This document shows positions 12,355 through 24,084 of a stretch of 64,000 nucleotides of DNA, one piece after another; position 1 is the first letter of the stretch; the number at the start of each line of letters is the position of its first letter. This DNA comes from Imbricaverruca yamaguchii. Taxonomy: Eukaryota > Arthropoda > Thecostraca > Neoverrucidae. A program made the position numbers and the translations under genes. The stretch lies in contig JAOTOL010001457.1 in assembly GCA_034440575.1 (NCBI GenBank), positions 1,017,001 to 1,081,000 of the forward strand, given 5' to 3'. The notes under the pieces were generated by a model. That model saw only the letters and a list, made by a program, of their open reading frames with translations. It had not been told where the DNA came from and made no database searches.

Positions 12355-14060
12355 CAGGTACTCGTGTGGCGTTGTGCGGAAATGAATCACTGAGAAATTA
12401 GCCTTTGTGACCATCATGTCTTGTGAACTCGGAAGCTCCCTTGCGATCCTGGACACCGACAAAATGCCAAAGCCAACTTCGATTGTTCTGGCAATGTGAT
12501 TATAAACCACTGAAGAACGCTAGCGACGGAACCACCTGCCAGACGCGGCAACTACACACCTGCCAAACATCAGGCCACAACTGACACCAGGTTTAGACGC
12601 TCCGCGTAAACCGGCGTCGATCTGTATACCGAAACCACCGGCCGACGCCCGAGTACCGCTAAGCCCTCTCCGTTAGGCGGATATAATACCGGTGGCGCAG
12701 CTCTGGTGGTGGGTTTGTGAAGGAACGCCACCAGAGTAGGCTTGCTATAGTTAATGCTATAGTCTAGTTTCTAAAAGAGATGCAAGCAATTTCCAATAAT
12801 TAAATTGTACCAACTTTGAAACCAGCTCTCTTATGATGTGTAGTTCATTTTATTATCAAATCAAATCACCCTGCTATTTTGCCCTCAAACTGAAATGGAA
12901 GCAATTGGCCTCTCAATTTATGGTAATAAAATGCGTCATATATCTTTTGCGTGATGCGCTGACAATTTATAATGCTCTTCACTAAATGAACATCGAAGTT
13001 GTTGCATCTTGATATAATCTTGAATAACTTCTATGAAGTTTTAACTCTGTCATTTTTGCATTAATTTTCAAGATTCGTATCCCAAATTAGCTCTTTACGT
13101 TGGTTTACATGTTATATCAGATGTTCTACATCATCGAGTTAAATTCCAATGGCCCCGAGTGAACCGGCAAAAAATCAGCTGCCTTCCGATGTCATATTGG
13201 CCTACTTTTATAAATATTGGCCCTGTCATTTGTCACCTTTTGACATGCAGCGTGCAGGCATTATTCAGGTTCTGACATTGCTCGATATACGTCAAGCGCT
13301 GACATTTGCTGCTCAGAGGATCCGTAGGGCCATCGAACGGTACCACGGAAAAATATAGTTCCAGCCTTGATCAACGCCAAGCAACATCGGCTCTAACCCG
13401 CCAAGCTTGTGTAGGAGAAATTCACGTTGTTTCTCTTTTGCATGCATCGTTTTTTCCATTCAACGCCCATAAGCGTAATGCTCTTAAACAATATCGAGGG
13501 AATCTGTCTGCCTCAGCTATAATGGTAGCAGAAATCATGCCGGCCAGGCACTATTAACGCTCAGGGAATGGTTCCGCGCCCGGCCATATCATGAGTGGCG
13601 GGCGGTCGGAGGCGGGCCGCGGGTGACGCCACCGGCGGCCCGCCGCTTACGGTGGATGAAGATCAGAAAATGGTTCCAGAAGACAATATGTAAAGTAATA
13701 ATATGCGCTACATATCACTGTAAGTTGCAATGAAATTGACGTCTGAAGGCAAACTAACTTCCATAAGTTCACTTCGCATCATATTTTATGGAGAGAACCT
13801 CATAAATTAGATCTACATTCTTCGCACTCACACTATTGAGTACCCAGGCGCGCTTGTCGAGGGCGCATATTTCAGTGTTGTTGAACGGCATTAGGAACTT
13901 ACCTATTTTCTTTTTCAACTGGAGATCCCGCAATGTTCGCATTAACATTGCGTCTAACGCCTAACGCAGCCGGTGATTCAATGCTCTGCCATCGGCTGGC
14001 TATCCTGAGAGCTCTGCCACACCGCAAGCTCTGCTGGTCATGGACGTCGACCCAGCACGG
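12355..14060. other. Anonymous intronic sequence with small hairpins
   Basis: Mostly AT-rich unique sequence. A GC hairpin lies at 13612-13643: arms GCGGGCCGC and GCGGCCCGC, with an inner GGTG/CACC stem. A TCTGGTGG / CCACCAGA inverted pair lies near 12690-12725. No exon recognised. Confidence 0.45.
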
Positions 14061-14084
14061 GTGTGATCACCATCGGTGGTCTGC

Positions 14085-14260
14085 TGACGTCACCGCCGGT
14101 CTGCGACCACAGACCGGTGACGTCACCGCCGGTCGGCGACCGCAGACCGCTGACGTCACCGCTGGTCGGCGACCGCAGACCGCTGACGTCACCGCTGGTC
14201 GGCGACCGCAGACCGGTGACGTCACCGCTGGTCGGCGACTGCAGACCAGTGACGACAGTG
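14085..14260. repeat. 33-bp minisatellite, one CRE octamer per unit
   Basis: Six head-to-tail units. Each carries TGACGTCACCG followed by GGTCGGCGACCGCAGACC. Perfect TGACGTCA octamers start at 14085, 14118, 14151, 14184 and 14217, exactly 33 bp apart; the sixth (14250) is degraded to TGACGACA. TGACGTCA is the palindromic CREB/ATF site. Confidence 0.93.
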
Positions 14261-15101
14261 CTGGTAGACGACTGCGGCATCCCCGCCCATGAGGCGCGCG
14301 CCGCGTCCGGCCGCGGCCGGCAGTCCGCGCCACATACCACACGGCGCTGATCGCTTTGATCCAGGTCGACGGTCCTGTCCGGCAGATGGACCGTCGCGCA
14401 AGTCCGGCGCATGGCGATCGGCAGAGATGCCAACCTCAAGAGCTCCGATTCCGGCGTTGGCATCTTCAATTTTCAGCGTGGCGAGTGTCGTTTGCCGATG
14501 GTCGCATTGACGCGCTTGCAAGCGAGAACATGTTGAATGCGATTCTGGTACCGCCTCATGAGCCCCATCCCCGTATGTACTCTCTCGATCGTGGTTGCCA
14601 TCGCTACTAGAAAGATCGGTGCCGGATGATGCCTGCCATGCCTGGTACTCTCATGTGGCACACGACGCGACTCATTTTGACAAATTCGCACGTGTCGTCG
14701 ACGAATCACAATTCAGCCAAATGGTGACGTCACCACTGACCGCCGGAAACGTTTGGTTGACCCACTAGCCGAGCGACATCGATAGGGAGCCGACAGGAAG
14801 CTTCGATACCACGTGAAGTGAAGCGACACGATATGTCTGGCTCACCGACGCGTACAAGCTCCAGGGAGCCGTCTGTTTATTTTGGCCTAATTACGTGAGG
14901 CTCGTGTGACCAGCCGACGACTCGGGACTCGGCGGCCGTCTTGCCCAGAAACTTGGCCCATCCGCTTAACGACTTTGGTCACCCGGCGAATAAGCGGGCC
15001 GTCATAAACGGACGCCCGGGCGCGTCCACGCTGCAAGTCCGCCCGACAGTTGGGCAGTTTGCCTGATAATCCGACTCCGGCCGCCCGCCGTGGCCGGACA
15101 C

Positions 15102-15141
15102 CGCCGACATGACGTGACGTGACATGACGTGACGCGACGTG
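15102..15141. repeat. 5-bp repeat, (TGACG)n-like
   Basis: A run of TGACG and TGACA pentamers (TGACGTGACG, CATGACG), probably a short relative of the 9-bp array downstream. Confidence 0.7.
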
Positions 15142-15544
15142 GTGGGACGCAGCCTGTGTGACGGCTTCGGCGGTCCGGAAGCCGTCGCGCTGCCCGAGAC
15201 GGGCGGCCGTTTATCACCGGCGTCTGGCTTCAGAAGACGACGAGGATCCCGGGCTGCCGGCCGACTTTGCACGGCCAGGCGTAGTACATACAGGAGTACC
15301 GCCGACGATGCGCATACTTTACCGACACGTAAGCGCCCACTGTATTCCACGCAAGCCGTTCTGACGTCTACGCATTGCGGTAGTCCAAGAAGTGCAACAA
15401 GGCAACGAATACAATTCCAAGAAAGCATTGCAGAACTAGTGGTGCTATTAAATTATGAAGGATGTTTGCGCGCCGTAATGTTACTTCCGGGATGGTCACT
15501 GTGGACACGCCTGACTTACTGTGAATCAGGCACGTGTTCACATG

Positions 15545-15752
15545 CATGACGTGTATGACATGTATGGCGTGTATGATGTGTATGACGCGCATGGCGTGTA
15601 CGATGTGTATGGCGTACATGGCTTGAATGACATGCATGGCTTGCATGACGTGTATGCCGTGCATGACGCAGCTGACGTGCATGACGTGCATGACGTGTAT
15701 GACGTGTATGACGTGTATGACGTGTATGACGTGTATGACGTGTATGACATGA
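15545..15752. repeat. 9-bp repeat (TGACGTGTA)n
   Basis: About 23 units of TGACGTGTA or variants (TGGCGTGTA, TGACATGTA, TGATGTGTA, TGACGTGCA); the last seven or so are nearly pure. The 9-bp period keeps three frames open per strand as three-residue repeats. Confidence 0.94.
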
Positions 15753-15802
15753 CACCTGACTACGACTCGTCTTGACGGGCGGGGGCGAAGCGGAAGCTCG
15801 CC

Positions 15803-15965
15803 GACGGCCGACAGAGAGCCACGTGTGCCCCAGCCCGAGGCCGCGGCGCGCAGGCCCGGCGGCTGGCAGCCCGTGCGTGGACGGCCGACAGAGAGCCACG
15901 TGTGCCCCAGCCCGAGGCCGCGGCGCGCAGGCCCGGCGGCTGGCCGCCCGTGCGTGGACGGCCGC
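15803..15965. repeat. 77-bp tandem duplication
   Basis: A 77-bp unit beginning GACGGCCGACAGAG is repeated twice (15803-15879, 15880-15956), with a third copy starting at 15957. The copies are nearly identical and very CpG-rich. Confidence 0.9.
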
Positions 15966-16074
15966 GCGCGTGTGTGTCGAGGGGGGTGGGGCGGGGTGGA
16001 GGGTGGGGGGAGGCTAAGACGGTGGCGTGTCGTCCCGTGGAGCGGCGATAATGAGCGCCGCTGGCGTGTCGGCC

Positions 16075-16345
16075 GCGCCGGCCGGCCGCGGCTCACTCCG
16101 CGTGGCCTGATGCGACGCGACGCGGCCGCACGTCAGGCGGGCGACAATGCCGCGCTGACCTCGCGCCGGCCGGCCGCGGCTCACTCCACGTGGCCTGATG
16201 CGACGCGACGCGGCCGCACGTCAGGCGGGCGACAATGCCGCGCTGACCTCCCGCCGGCGGGCCGCGGCTCACTCCGCGTGGCCTGATGCGACGCGACGCG
16301 GCCGCACGTCAGGCGGGCGACAATGCCGCGCTGACCTCCCGCCGG
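16075..16345. repeat. 88-bp tandem repeat, three copies
   Basis: Units aligned at GCCGCGGCTCAC start at 16085, 16173 and 16261, 88 bp apart. Copies differ at a few sites (CCGCG to CCACG, CCGGCC to CGGGCC). The unit is extremely CpG-rich, with repeated CGACGCGACGCGG. Confidence 0.92.
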
Positions 16346-17551
16346 CGGGCCGCCGTCGTGACAGTGGGCGCGTCGGTAATGGGCCGTGGCGACGGACCAT
16401 GGTAATGGCACATGGCAGCCGGGAGCAGGCGGCGAACGTGGCGGCAGGGCGTGACATCAGACACCGGCCGCGATGTAATGGAGAACGGCAGGGAGCTCGG
16501 TGGCCGGAGGCGGTGAAGTGGCACGTTAATGGTGCACAGTGGTGGTCGGCCTGGTGGTCGGCCTGGTGGTCGCAGTGGCGGAAGGTAAATGAAGATTTCT
16601 ATGTCACTCATCACTCAAGAGCGCAGGAATAGCATATCCTCCGACTAGCATGGCGCCTTTGCGACAAGTGCACCGGGATGATGGGTACGGTATCCGCAAC
16701 GAGTACAATTATTTACATTGCATGCTACTGTATCCCCATTAGTTGATACGTGAGCATCAGTGTCGAAGTTCGCTAGACTTCAGGTGACCATTTCATTGTC
16801 ACCTGCGTTGACGTATTGCACATGTTGTGAAGGTGCGATTTCCCTCTAGTCGGGTACCCACCAGCAGTGTGGCGTCTGTCCGTTTGCCGGCGTTCAGCGG
16901 GTCGCACGTTTCGCGGTTGCAGGTGTGGTGGACACGGCTAAGGCGGTGAGGCGCAGCAGTAGTTATCAGGATTGACAGCCAGTCAATTGTGGCACTGTCG
17001 GTATTGCAATCTGCATGCGTCAATCGTAGACCATGGAGAGGGCGGCCGGCCGGCCGTCTAGCCCAAGCCGGTGCCAGCTGCCTGCCGCCGACTACCCGGC
17101 CGGACGCCAAGCCAGTATCCCAGCTCAACTTTGACGGACCACAAAGCCGGTCGATTTCCACGTTTGACACGCCAAACAAGCTTCGCCACTATTGAGCTTC
17201 TCCACTATTTGAGTTGCGACGGACAGATACCCTCAATGTTTTTAACTTCAGCGTTGAGCCCAAAGGAGTTAAGTGGAGATAATGTGCCCAAAGTCGCGAA
17301 TATATTTTGTCATTGTAAACCCGATGGTGCCTGGCTTTGATTAGTGGTGGAACTTTGTATATATTGGGGGGATCCAGACCCTGCCCAGTCATTTCCACTC
17401 ATAGTCATATGGCCCATGGGCGCACAACAGATCAACTTGTGTCTAAAGCTGCTTGAGCCTCCTGAGGCTGTCATAGTGCCCATGTCATATGAGGGAAAAT
17501 TCACCTCGGTATTGATCTTCACACATTCGAATAACCAGATCCCGAACTGTT
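16346..17551. other. Anonymous intronic sequence
   Basis: No gene or element recognised. A short GGTCGGCCTGGT duplication lies near 16545-16570. Confidence 0.5.
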
Positions 17552-17561
17552 CCGGTCATAA

Positions 17562-17717
17562 CCACTGGTTGGTCGTCACTTTACGACGCACCCAGCAGGT
17601 GAGGCCATATGGTGTCGCCTGTCTCTCACCCTGGCAGGAAGAGTAAGCACCGAGGGGATCCGAACTCCGTACCTCTGGCACGCCAGACGCTCCGTTTAAC
17701 CACTGAGCTACCGACGC
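17562..17717 (-). mobile_element. tRNA-derived SINE copy
   Basis: Minus-strand element with a tRNA-like head: A box (TAGCTCAGTGGTT) near its 5' end at about 17705, and B-box-like AGTTCGGATCC at 17655-17668. A body shared with the other two copies follows (CTGCCAGGGTGAGAG, then GGCCTCACCTGCTGGG, then CGTCGTAAAG). It is flanked by a probable target-site duplication, CCGGTCATAA (17552-17561) and CCGGTCATGA (17718-17727), matching at 9 of 10 bases. SINEs are copied by a partner LINE; the partner here is unknown. Confidence 0.85.
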
Positions 17718-17727
17718 CCGGTCATGA

Positions 17728-18112
17728 CTATTGAGAAAAAGAAAAGAATCACCTTATCCGTGCACATACTAGCTGTTGGAACACTTCCACTGATCACGGC
17801 GAAGCATTATGTCTGCCATGCAACATCTCCCACCAAAATATGTCACCAATACACATACGAGCGAAAAATCAATATGGATGCCCAACCACCGACTTACAAG
17901 TGGGAGGAAACCATGCTTCCGGATAGTCCGGTACACATATTGTTTCTGGTCAGTCACATTTGAGTGACAGATGATTGGGATCACCGGCTACTATATCTAT
18001 TAATGTATCTGATAAGTCGATCTTTTAAATATGAGGGCGGATGGGTTTAAAATATGCCCTTTGATGCACAATTGCGTAGTTTAAAGAGTATTTAGGTGAT
18101 CATATTAGCTAA
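17728..18112. other. Anonymous intronic sequence
   Basis: Unique sequence between a SINE and the TTAA element; no feature recognised. Confidence 0.45.
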
Positions 18113-19434
18113 CACGCGCCCTGGAGGGCCTCTGAAAATTACACGCGCTGGAGGGGGTCGGATTCCGCCCTCCTAAGATATCGGCTCCTATTAGAGTACA
18201 GCAACAAAATTCGCAGGGTGGGTGGGCAAGATAGTGAAGTATATTGTGTGGAAATGCCATGACCTTAGGACAACATCTTCAAGGTCAAATGAGGTTTAAA
18301 AAAAAAAATCTGGTTTTGCGTGGATTGGCTTGCCATTGTTATGGATCGCTATGATTGTGTTTAAATGCTCCAAAACTGGCATTAATGATGTTTTGGGCAT
18401 TACTAATGATGCAAAATAGAAGCCAGATCCACCATTTTACCTCAGGTCACCTATATAGGAGCACTTTATCAGGTCATTACCTGCTCCAGTTACCGGAACC
18501 GGGCTGCCCACCCGGCTGCTCCGTTTGGCGGCTCAGCACAATCGGCTTTGCAAAAAAAGTGTGAAATACATGAATAAAGCATGGAAACGCTTAGACACGC
18601 AATGACAAACAGTAGATTTCGGGATGTGTAGGGAGTAACGTGCAAAGTGACATCAAAGTGCAGCATGACATTCATTTGAATTTATGACAACATTCCATTT
18701 GACCAAGTTTCGTTCCATTAGCCTGTCATGAACTTGACTGAACTTGATATCGGCGACCTAACACGACTTTTAAATTTTATAGCATAACAATATGCATCAA
18801 ACAAGTCGCTAATGTTGTCAAGAACCTTTTGCAAATATCCGGGAAGCGCATAAGCGCCGATTTTAGTGGTCTAGCGCTGCGAGTTTGTTTTACTTTAACG
18901 GCCCCTAACTTGAAAAATTGTCGGCCGAATCTCATGTTTCTTGCTTGAAACAATGTGTCGGTCATTTCTAAGCAGGTACGCAAAAAATGGCGTATATCAG
19001 CCGGTATAATATTAAGTTATGTACGAAAAATCGGAGGGCGGATTTCGCAATCCCCCCTCCAGAGCGTGTGTTAGCCTGTCATAAACTTGACCTGATTTGA
19101 CCTCGGTGACCTGACATGACTTTGAACCAATATAACATGACAAATGACGTCAAACAAGTCGCTAGTTTTGCCAAGAACACTTCCTTTTTGCCAACATACG
19201 GGAAGTGCATCAGCGGCTATATTTGTGGTCTGGCGCTAAGAAAATATTTTGAGTTTAACGACCACTAACTCAAAAAAAATTTCCGTCGATTTTCATTTTT
19301 CGTACTTTAAACAATACGTCGGTCATTTTTAAGCAGGTACACCAACAATGGCGTATATCGGTCGGTAAAATCTTGAGTTATCTGCGAAAAACCGCAGGGG
19401 TGGGCGGATTTCGCCCTCCCCTCCAGGGCGCGTG
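18113..19434. mobile_element. TTAA-flanked non-autonomous element with an internal tandem duplication
   Basis: The ends are inverted repeats CACGCGCCCTGGAGGG (16 bp, perfect), flanked by CTAA at the left and TTAA at the right, which fits a piggyBac-type TTAA target site with one mutated copy. Inside, two related blocks of about 355 bp (18720-19072 and 19073-19434) repeat the same order: CCTGTCAT-AACTTGA, CAAACAAGTCGCTA, GTCGGTCATTT-TAAGCAGGTAC, AATGGCGTATATC, ending in a GGGCGGATTTCG terminus. A further terminus-like copy lies at 18145-18175. No transposase is present, so it would depend on an enzyme elsewhere. Confidence 0.7.
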
Positions 19435-19438
19435 TTAA

Positions 19439-19894
19439 GTTTTCAATGGCTTGAACCCTCAAATGACCGGACAAAACAAATGAAGCGTAGCCGAGCCCCA
19501 CATTAATAGATGAATGCACGGTTAATGGGTGGATGGATTCGTGGTTAAACTGTCTGTCTTATTTTGGATAAGATGCACTGCAGCATGGTTTACCTCAAGC
19601 TACATTTTTACATTAGCACGTGCTTGAAAAAAGAGGTGTTTCTTTAATGTCATTGCCTTGCATGATCATCAATTACAGGATGTCTATGAGTAAATACCAC
19701 ACAAAATGTATCAGTGTGAATGCAGTATTTTCCAAAGTATTCATGGTATGTAAAACATAAATTGATTGAATAAATTCTACTTCACGTCTTTCTGCATGCC
19801 TGCTTTCAAAATATCACTCACCTTGGATTTCTGGACAGCAAATGTCCGTGATTCGTAGTTATCGAAGAGAACAAAATTGGTTTTGAATGGATTG
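19439..19894. other. Anonymous intronic sequence
   Basis: AT-rich unique DNA; no feature recognised. Confidence 0.45.
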
Positions 19895-20123
19895 TGGCTT
19901 TACAACGCGCTCAGCAGCTGAGGCCATATCCTTTGACCCATAGTTAGCATGTAAGACCTACAAAACGTTTTTTTTTTAATCTGCTGTGTTCTATTTCAGA
20001 TATGCATACATATGGCGTCGCTTGCTTCTTACTCTGACAGGAAGGGCTGGCATCGCAGGGAATCGAATCCAGTATCTCTGGCGTGCCAGACGCTCAGCGT
20101 AACCACTGAGCAACCGGTGCTCG
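19895..20123 (-). mobile_element. tRNA-derived SINE split by an insertion
   Basis: Minus-strand copy of the same SINE family. The tRNA-like head (A box GCTCAGTGGTTA, B-box-like GATTCGATTCCC) and mid-body lie at 20008-20123; the tail (GGCCTCAGCTGCTGAGCGCG, then GTAAAG) lies at 19895-19929. The two parts are separated by a 78-bp arm (19930-20007). CATAT occurs on both sides of the arm and may be a small target-site duplication. Confidence 0.8.
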
Positions 20124-20239
20124 AAGTACAAAATGGGGAGGCTGTATTCCGAATATTAAACGATGCATGACTATCTGAAATAGGACACAGCAGATAAAAA
20201 ATGTGTTGTAGATCTTACATTCTAACTATAGGTCAGAGG
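19930..20239. repeat. Pair of ~78-bp inverted repeats
   Basis: The left arm (19930-20007) and the reverse complement of the right arm (20163-20239) align over their full length at roughly 85 percent by eye. Both run from CCT(T/C)TGACC through AGTTAG-ATGTAAGA, a T-run, CTGCTGTGT and CTATTTCAGAT to ATGCAT. They enclose SINE sequence plus 40 bp. They could be two separate insertions of a very short element in opposite orientation, or the ends of a foldback element. Confidence 0.85.
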
Positions 20240-20649
20240 ATTAGAGATGACTCGAAACGATATTGTATGAAGCAGTGTAGCAGTATACGTAGTCTGGCTG
20301 CTCCTTGGCCACAATTACCTACAGATTGACGAACAGAGGACAATATATTGCACATACATTCACGTGAAACAGCATCGGCTAAAATGTCTAAACTGGTTAA
20401 TAAACATTTGATATCCAACGACCGCTATTCAGCCATTTAGGCAATTCAGTTTCCCAGGGAGCACAAGCCGAAATAAAATTCCCTGTTTCGTCAAGGATGG
20501 GTGGTGGCCAAAATGGACTGGTCTAGTGCTATCAAAGCGAATCCACGGAAGAGCATGCATTCACGACCATTACGCAGCGCACTTAACCTAACGACATCGT
20601 AAACAGCCGACACCCGGCTGCGGCGAACTCGGTCGGTCCACCAACCTCG

Positions 20650-20832
20650 CCAGCACCCTCACAAAACATCTGTGACGGTCTCGGCGTGCCCAGCCACCTC
20701 CGCACCACCCTCACAAAACATCTGTGACGGTCTCGGTGTGCCCAGCCACCTCCACACCACCCTCACAAAACATCTGTGACGGTCTCGGCGTGCCCAGCCA
20801 CATCGGCACCACCCTCACAAAACATCTGTGAC
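20650..20832. repeat. 52-bp tandem repeat, about 3.5 copies
   Basis: Units marked by ACAAAACATCTGTGACGG start at 20661, 20713, 20765 and 20817, exactly 52 bp apart, with only scattered substitutions. Confidence 0.94.
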
Positions 20833-21385
20833 GGCCGCCAAGTCGACTTCGCACCCCACCAGCTCCTGTGTTAGCCAACGGAGTTCAAATATAAGCTTTG
20901 CATGCGTTGAGCTGTTCAATTGGCAGCATGGTCACAACATTTTTCCTGCCCGTTTGCAAGATATCTTTGAAAAACGGGACGGGTGGACGAATTCATCCCC
21001 GCCCCACTCCTGTGCGGGTCCAAAACCAAGGGCCTCCCATACTCAGACAGACACGTAAGCCGATTGCACCACTGAAGTGGTGATGCAACATGCACTTGCT
21101 CAGATGTCGAGTTCTGACAACCTGTGGTTGTCACACAATTCCAGCATCTGCATACTGAATCAATGCACTTGCTTCTGCAACTTATTCGATGTCCTGTACA
21201 ACCATTCTCGTGTACACAAGAGCCTAATATTGTGATATCCGTGGACAACTATTCAAAGGACTGACTAGGATAATTTTCAGAAGCCAGCAACACGACGTTT
21301 GAACTGACACCGGCATCACTAATGGGTATTCTAAAACAAACACCAGATCAAGACGTCTCGGTGTCAGGGCAACCTTGACTGCGGG
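20833..21385. other. Anonymous intronic sequence
   Basis: No gene, RNA or element recognised. Confidence 0.45.
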
Positions 21386-22010
21386 AAAACAAAGTGTGCC
21401 CACACTCATCAGGCAGCCTCGGGGCAGCGGTGTGTGGTCCGAGCGCCGCCCACCATGGGCCACATACCGTCCTTGGCCAGGACGCACGTGACAGACGGCG
21501 ACGGTGGTTCCCAAATGCGCGGCGATCCCACCGGGCTGGCTGCAGTTCCGCCGGGCGCGTACGCCACCGCAGAGCTCCCCTGGCGCGCGCCGCCTGTCGC
21601 AGATTTAACGGTCTCATCTTGGCTTGAATCAACGCTGGCAGACCGCTGGCTGCAGTAATGAGGCCTGCAATGGGCGCGCTGAGATGAGGGCGCCTGCGTA
21701 AACAAACTGCGAGACCTTCGCCCGCCGGCGCACGTCCCAGGCGTCGCCGCTCATATCGCCGTCTCCCAGTCGCCGCCTCAGATCGAGTGTACCGCTCGAC
21801 ACACGAGTCCGCCGGCACAGTATCCTGTAGGAGGTCTGGCGAAAACACCTGCGAAATCCGTTGGCGCCTGGAAGAGCGCCTCCGCCTGCAATTCAATCAC
21901 GCGCTGCACCGCAACGCAAGAGCGTGATGCGGTGCAGTCGGACAGCCCAGGACCTGCTCTGATCTTGGCCGGGCTTCGCGCTCTCGCTGGTCGGCAAGAA
22001 TGATGCTGCA
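21386..22010. other. CpG-rich block
   Basis: About 600 bp of GC-rich sequence open in several frames on both strands (up to 182 codons, minus strand, 21348-21896). No protein family or splice sites recognised. It could be a regulatory CpG island of the Beat intron. Confidence 0.35.
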
Positions 22011-22873
22011 AGCGTCAGTCTGCATTCCAAGCAGGGCGCTGTTTGTCCAATTTCGTCAGCGCAGAAAAAGCAACAGCAGCTCTGCGGCCATCACGTGTCC
22101 GCCGAGCGACCAGGGTATGTGACGTCACACGTCTAGTAAGGATAGTCGGGCTCGGACGAGGCCGGGCAGGGAAAGGAGGGCCCAGAGATGTGTTTCTCGT
22201 GAGCGTGGTAACAGACGTTGTTGACGATTCGATGAAGAGGACAAGCTTTCTTTTCTCGAGGAATGCTTAAGTAGGAATTGTGACACCCAATGCGAAATTG
22301 TAGCCACGGACTTTAGTGGCGAGGCGAAAGGGCTTTAGGCAGACATTTCGTGCAAGGCCAATACAATTTCCGAACTCTGACCACTTTCAGTTTAGATCTC
22401 ATTTTAGCTGCTCACAACATTCGTTCATACGATCACCTTTTCCCGCCAATTTATCGTGAGCGACAAATATCAACATCTATTCACCTCCGGGAGGGCCTTT
22501 AGATTACACCCCACACGGGTGAGCGCCCCAGCACCGTCACCTTTTCACAAGTTCCAAGTAAATACGCCGGCCGAAGCAGGCCCGAGCAGGCCGAAGTGGC
22601 CTCGAGAGTCTTGGTGCGTGTCGGACGGAGTGTGTTTTGAACCGATGAATCTTCGTCAACGGCCGGTAACGTGACGTCACCCCTCCACGTGACTCCCCGG
22701 CCAGTGTGCAGGGGGGGGGGACGCAAGCAATCACTACACCGGTGACAGGAACGCCGTAGTGAAGGCGTGGCGTAATTGCAGGTTGGACACGTGATCGACA
22801 TGAAGGTAATGCTTTTCATCTGTCGTAGATATTGGCTGGGGAGGCTGTCATCAGACCAGAGGGCTATGTCCAT

Positions 22874-23090
22874 GGACCAGCTGTCACGTGGGGGTTGTGT
22901 CTTTGGACCAGCTGTCACATGGGGGTTGTGTTCCTGGACCAGTTGTCGCGTGGGGGTTGTGTCTTTGGACCAGCTGTCATGTTGGGGGGCTGTGTCTCTA
23001 GACCAGCTTTAACAAGGGGGGGTTGTGTCCCTAGACTAGCTGTCACGTGGGGGTTGTTTCCCTGGACCAGCTGTCACCAGACCAGAGAGT
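22874..23090. repeat. 31-bp minisatellite, GGACCAGCTGTCACGTGG core
   Basis: About seven units; GGACCAG starts at 22874, 22905, 22936 and 22967, 31 bp apart, then the spacing loosens. Each unit has CAGCTG followed by CACGTGG or CACATGG, so E-box-like cores recur. Confidence 0.92.
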
Positions 23091-24084
23091 TGTTTTCTTG
23101 GGCACCGGACCAAGCAGTGGTGACCAATGAAAGGGAAGCAATGTGATACATAGGAACTGAGGTGAACTTAGGCTTATTGGTTGTGGCGTAAGGAATTGAA
23201 AATTAGTGCAAATGAGATAATAAGAGACCATCGATAACCGTTTGTCACTTCTCTTAATGCAACATTTTTCCTTGCAGGTAGCTCTGTGCCTACACAGATC
23301 GTGCTCCCAGGCGTTGATAGTCAGCACAATAGCGGTTTTTGGTTTCTCTTTCAGGCACATACGGTTATCGCTACAATACCACAAATTAATTTGGCTTGGC
23401 TGTCAGGATGAGAAAGTAACAGAAAGCTGGCAAATGGCTGTTTTTTTCAGTCCAAAAGCATCACATGGAATGGTGGCCCTGAAAAACCAGGTTTCCTACT
23501 CAGTAGCTGGTTTCCCGGTCTATCAGCATCACACAGAGTGATTCCCCTACAAACTCAAGGTGTCTGCTCAGTGGGAGGTTTTCTGTTCTGCTAAATTGGA
23601 GACACCGTTCCTCCGGGCGTGATATCATGCATGAATTATGACATGCGATGAAAACGCCATACGCATTCCCAGCGCTTAACAAGTACACAAACCTGGACAG
23701 CAAGCATGCGACACGCAGCGACGCTTTTCACATCTGTCCGCTAGAATACCAATAGATAATTGTGGCAATGCTGTGTAACGCTATTATTCTTTCAATTGTA
23801 TTGCACCCAACATCAATTTTCCGCTACGTATTCCCGATAATGGTCACCGGCAAGTGACAAGAATGAGGACGCATGGTTGAGTGTATGGGCATAGGGCCGC
23901 GTGATAAAACGACGCGGCCGACAGACGTTTTTGCATCAGCATCGCTCCATAATGGCTGCCAGAAATGCCGAGTCTGTTTACGACAAAAACAGCGCGAACG
24001 GATCGCGGTCGTTAATTTGCCAGCAGCACGCTGCACAGTCGCGCCGCCGTCGTGTCACGTGTCGCGCCGCTGAACAAGCGGGTC
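23091..24084. other. Anonymous intronic sequence
   Basis: No gene, RNA or element recognised. Confidence 0.45.

Noticed and set aside
18113..19434. LTR retrotransposon with two direct repeats as LTRs
   Set aside because: The ~355-bp repeats are adjacent, with no internal gag-pol, primer-binding site or TG...CA ends.
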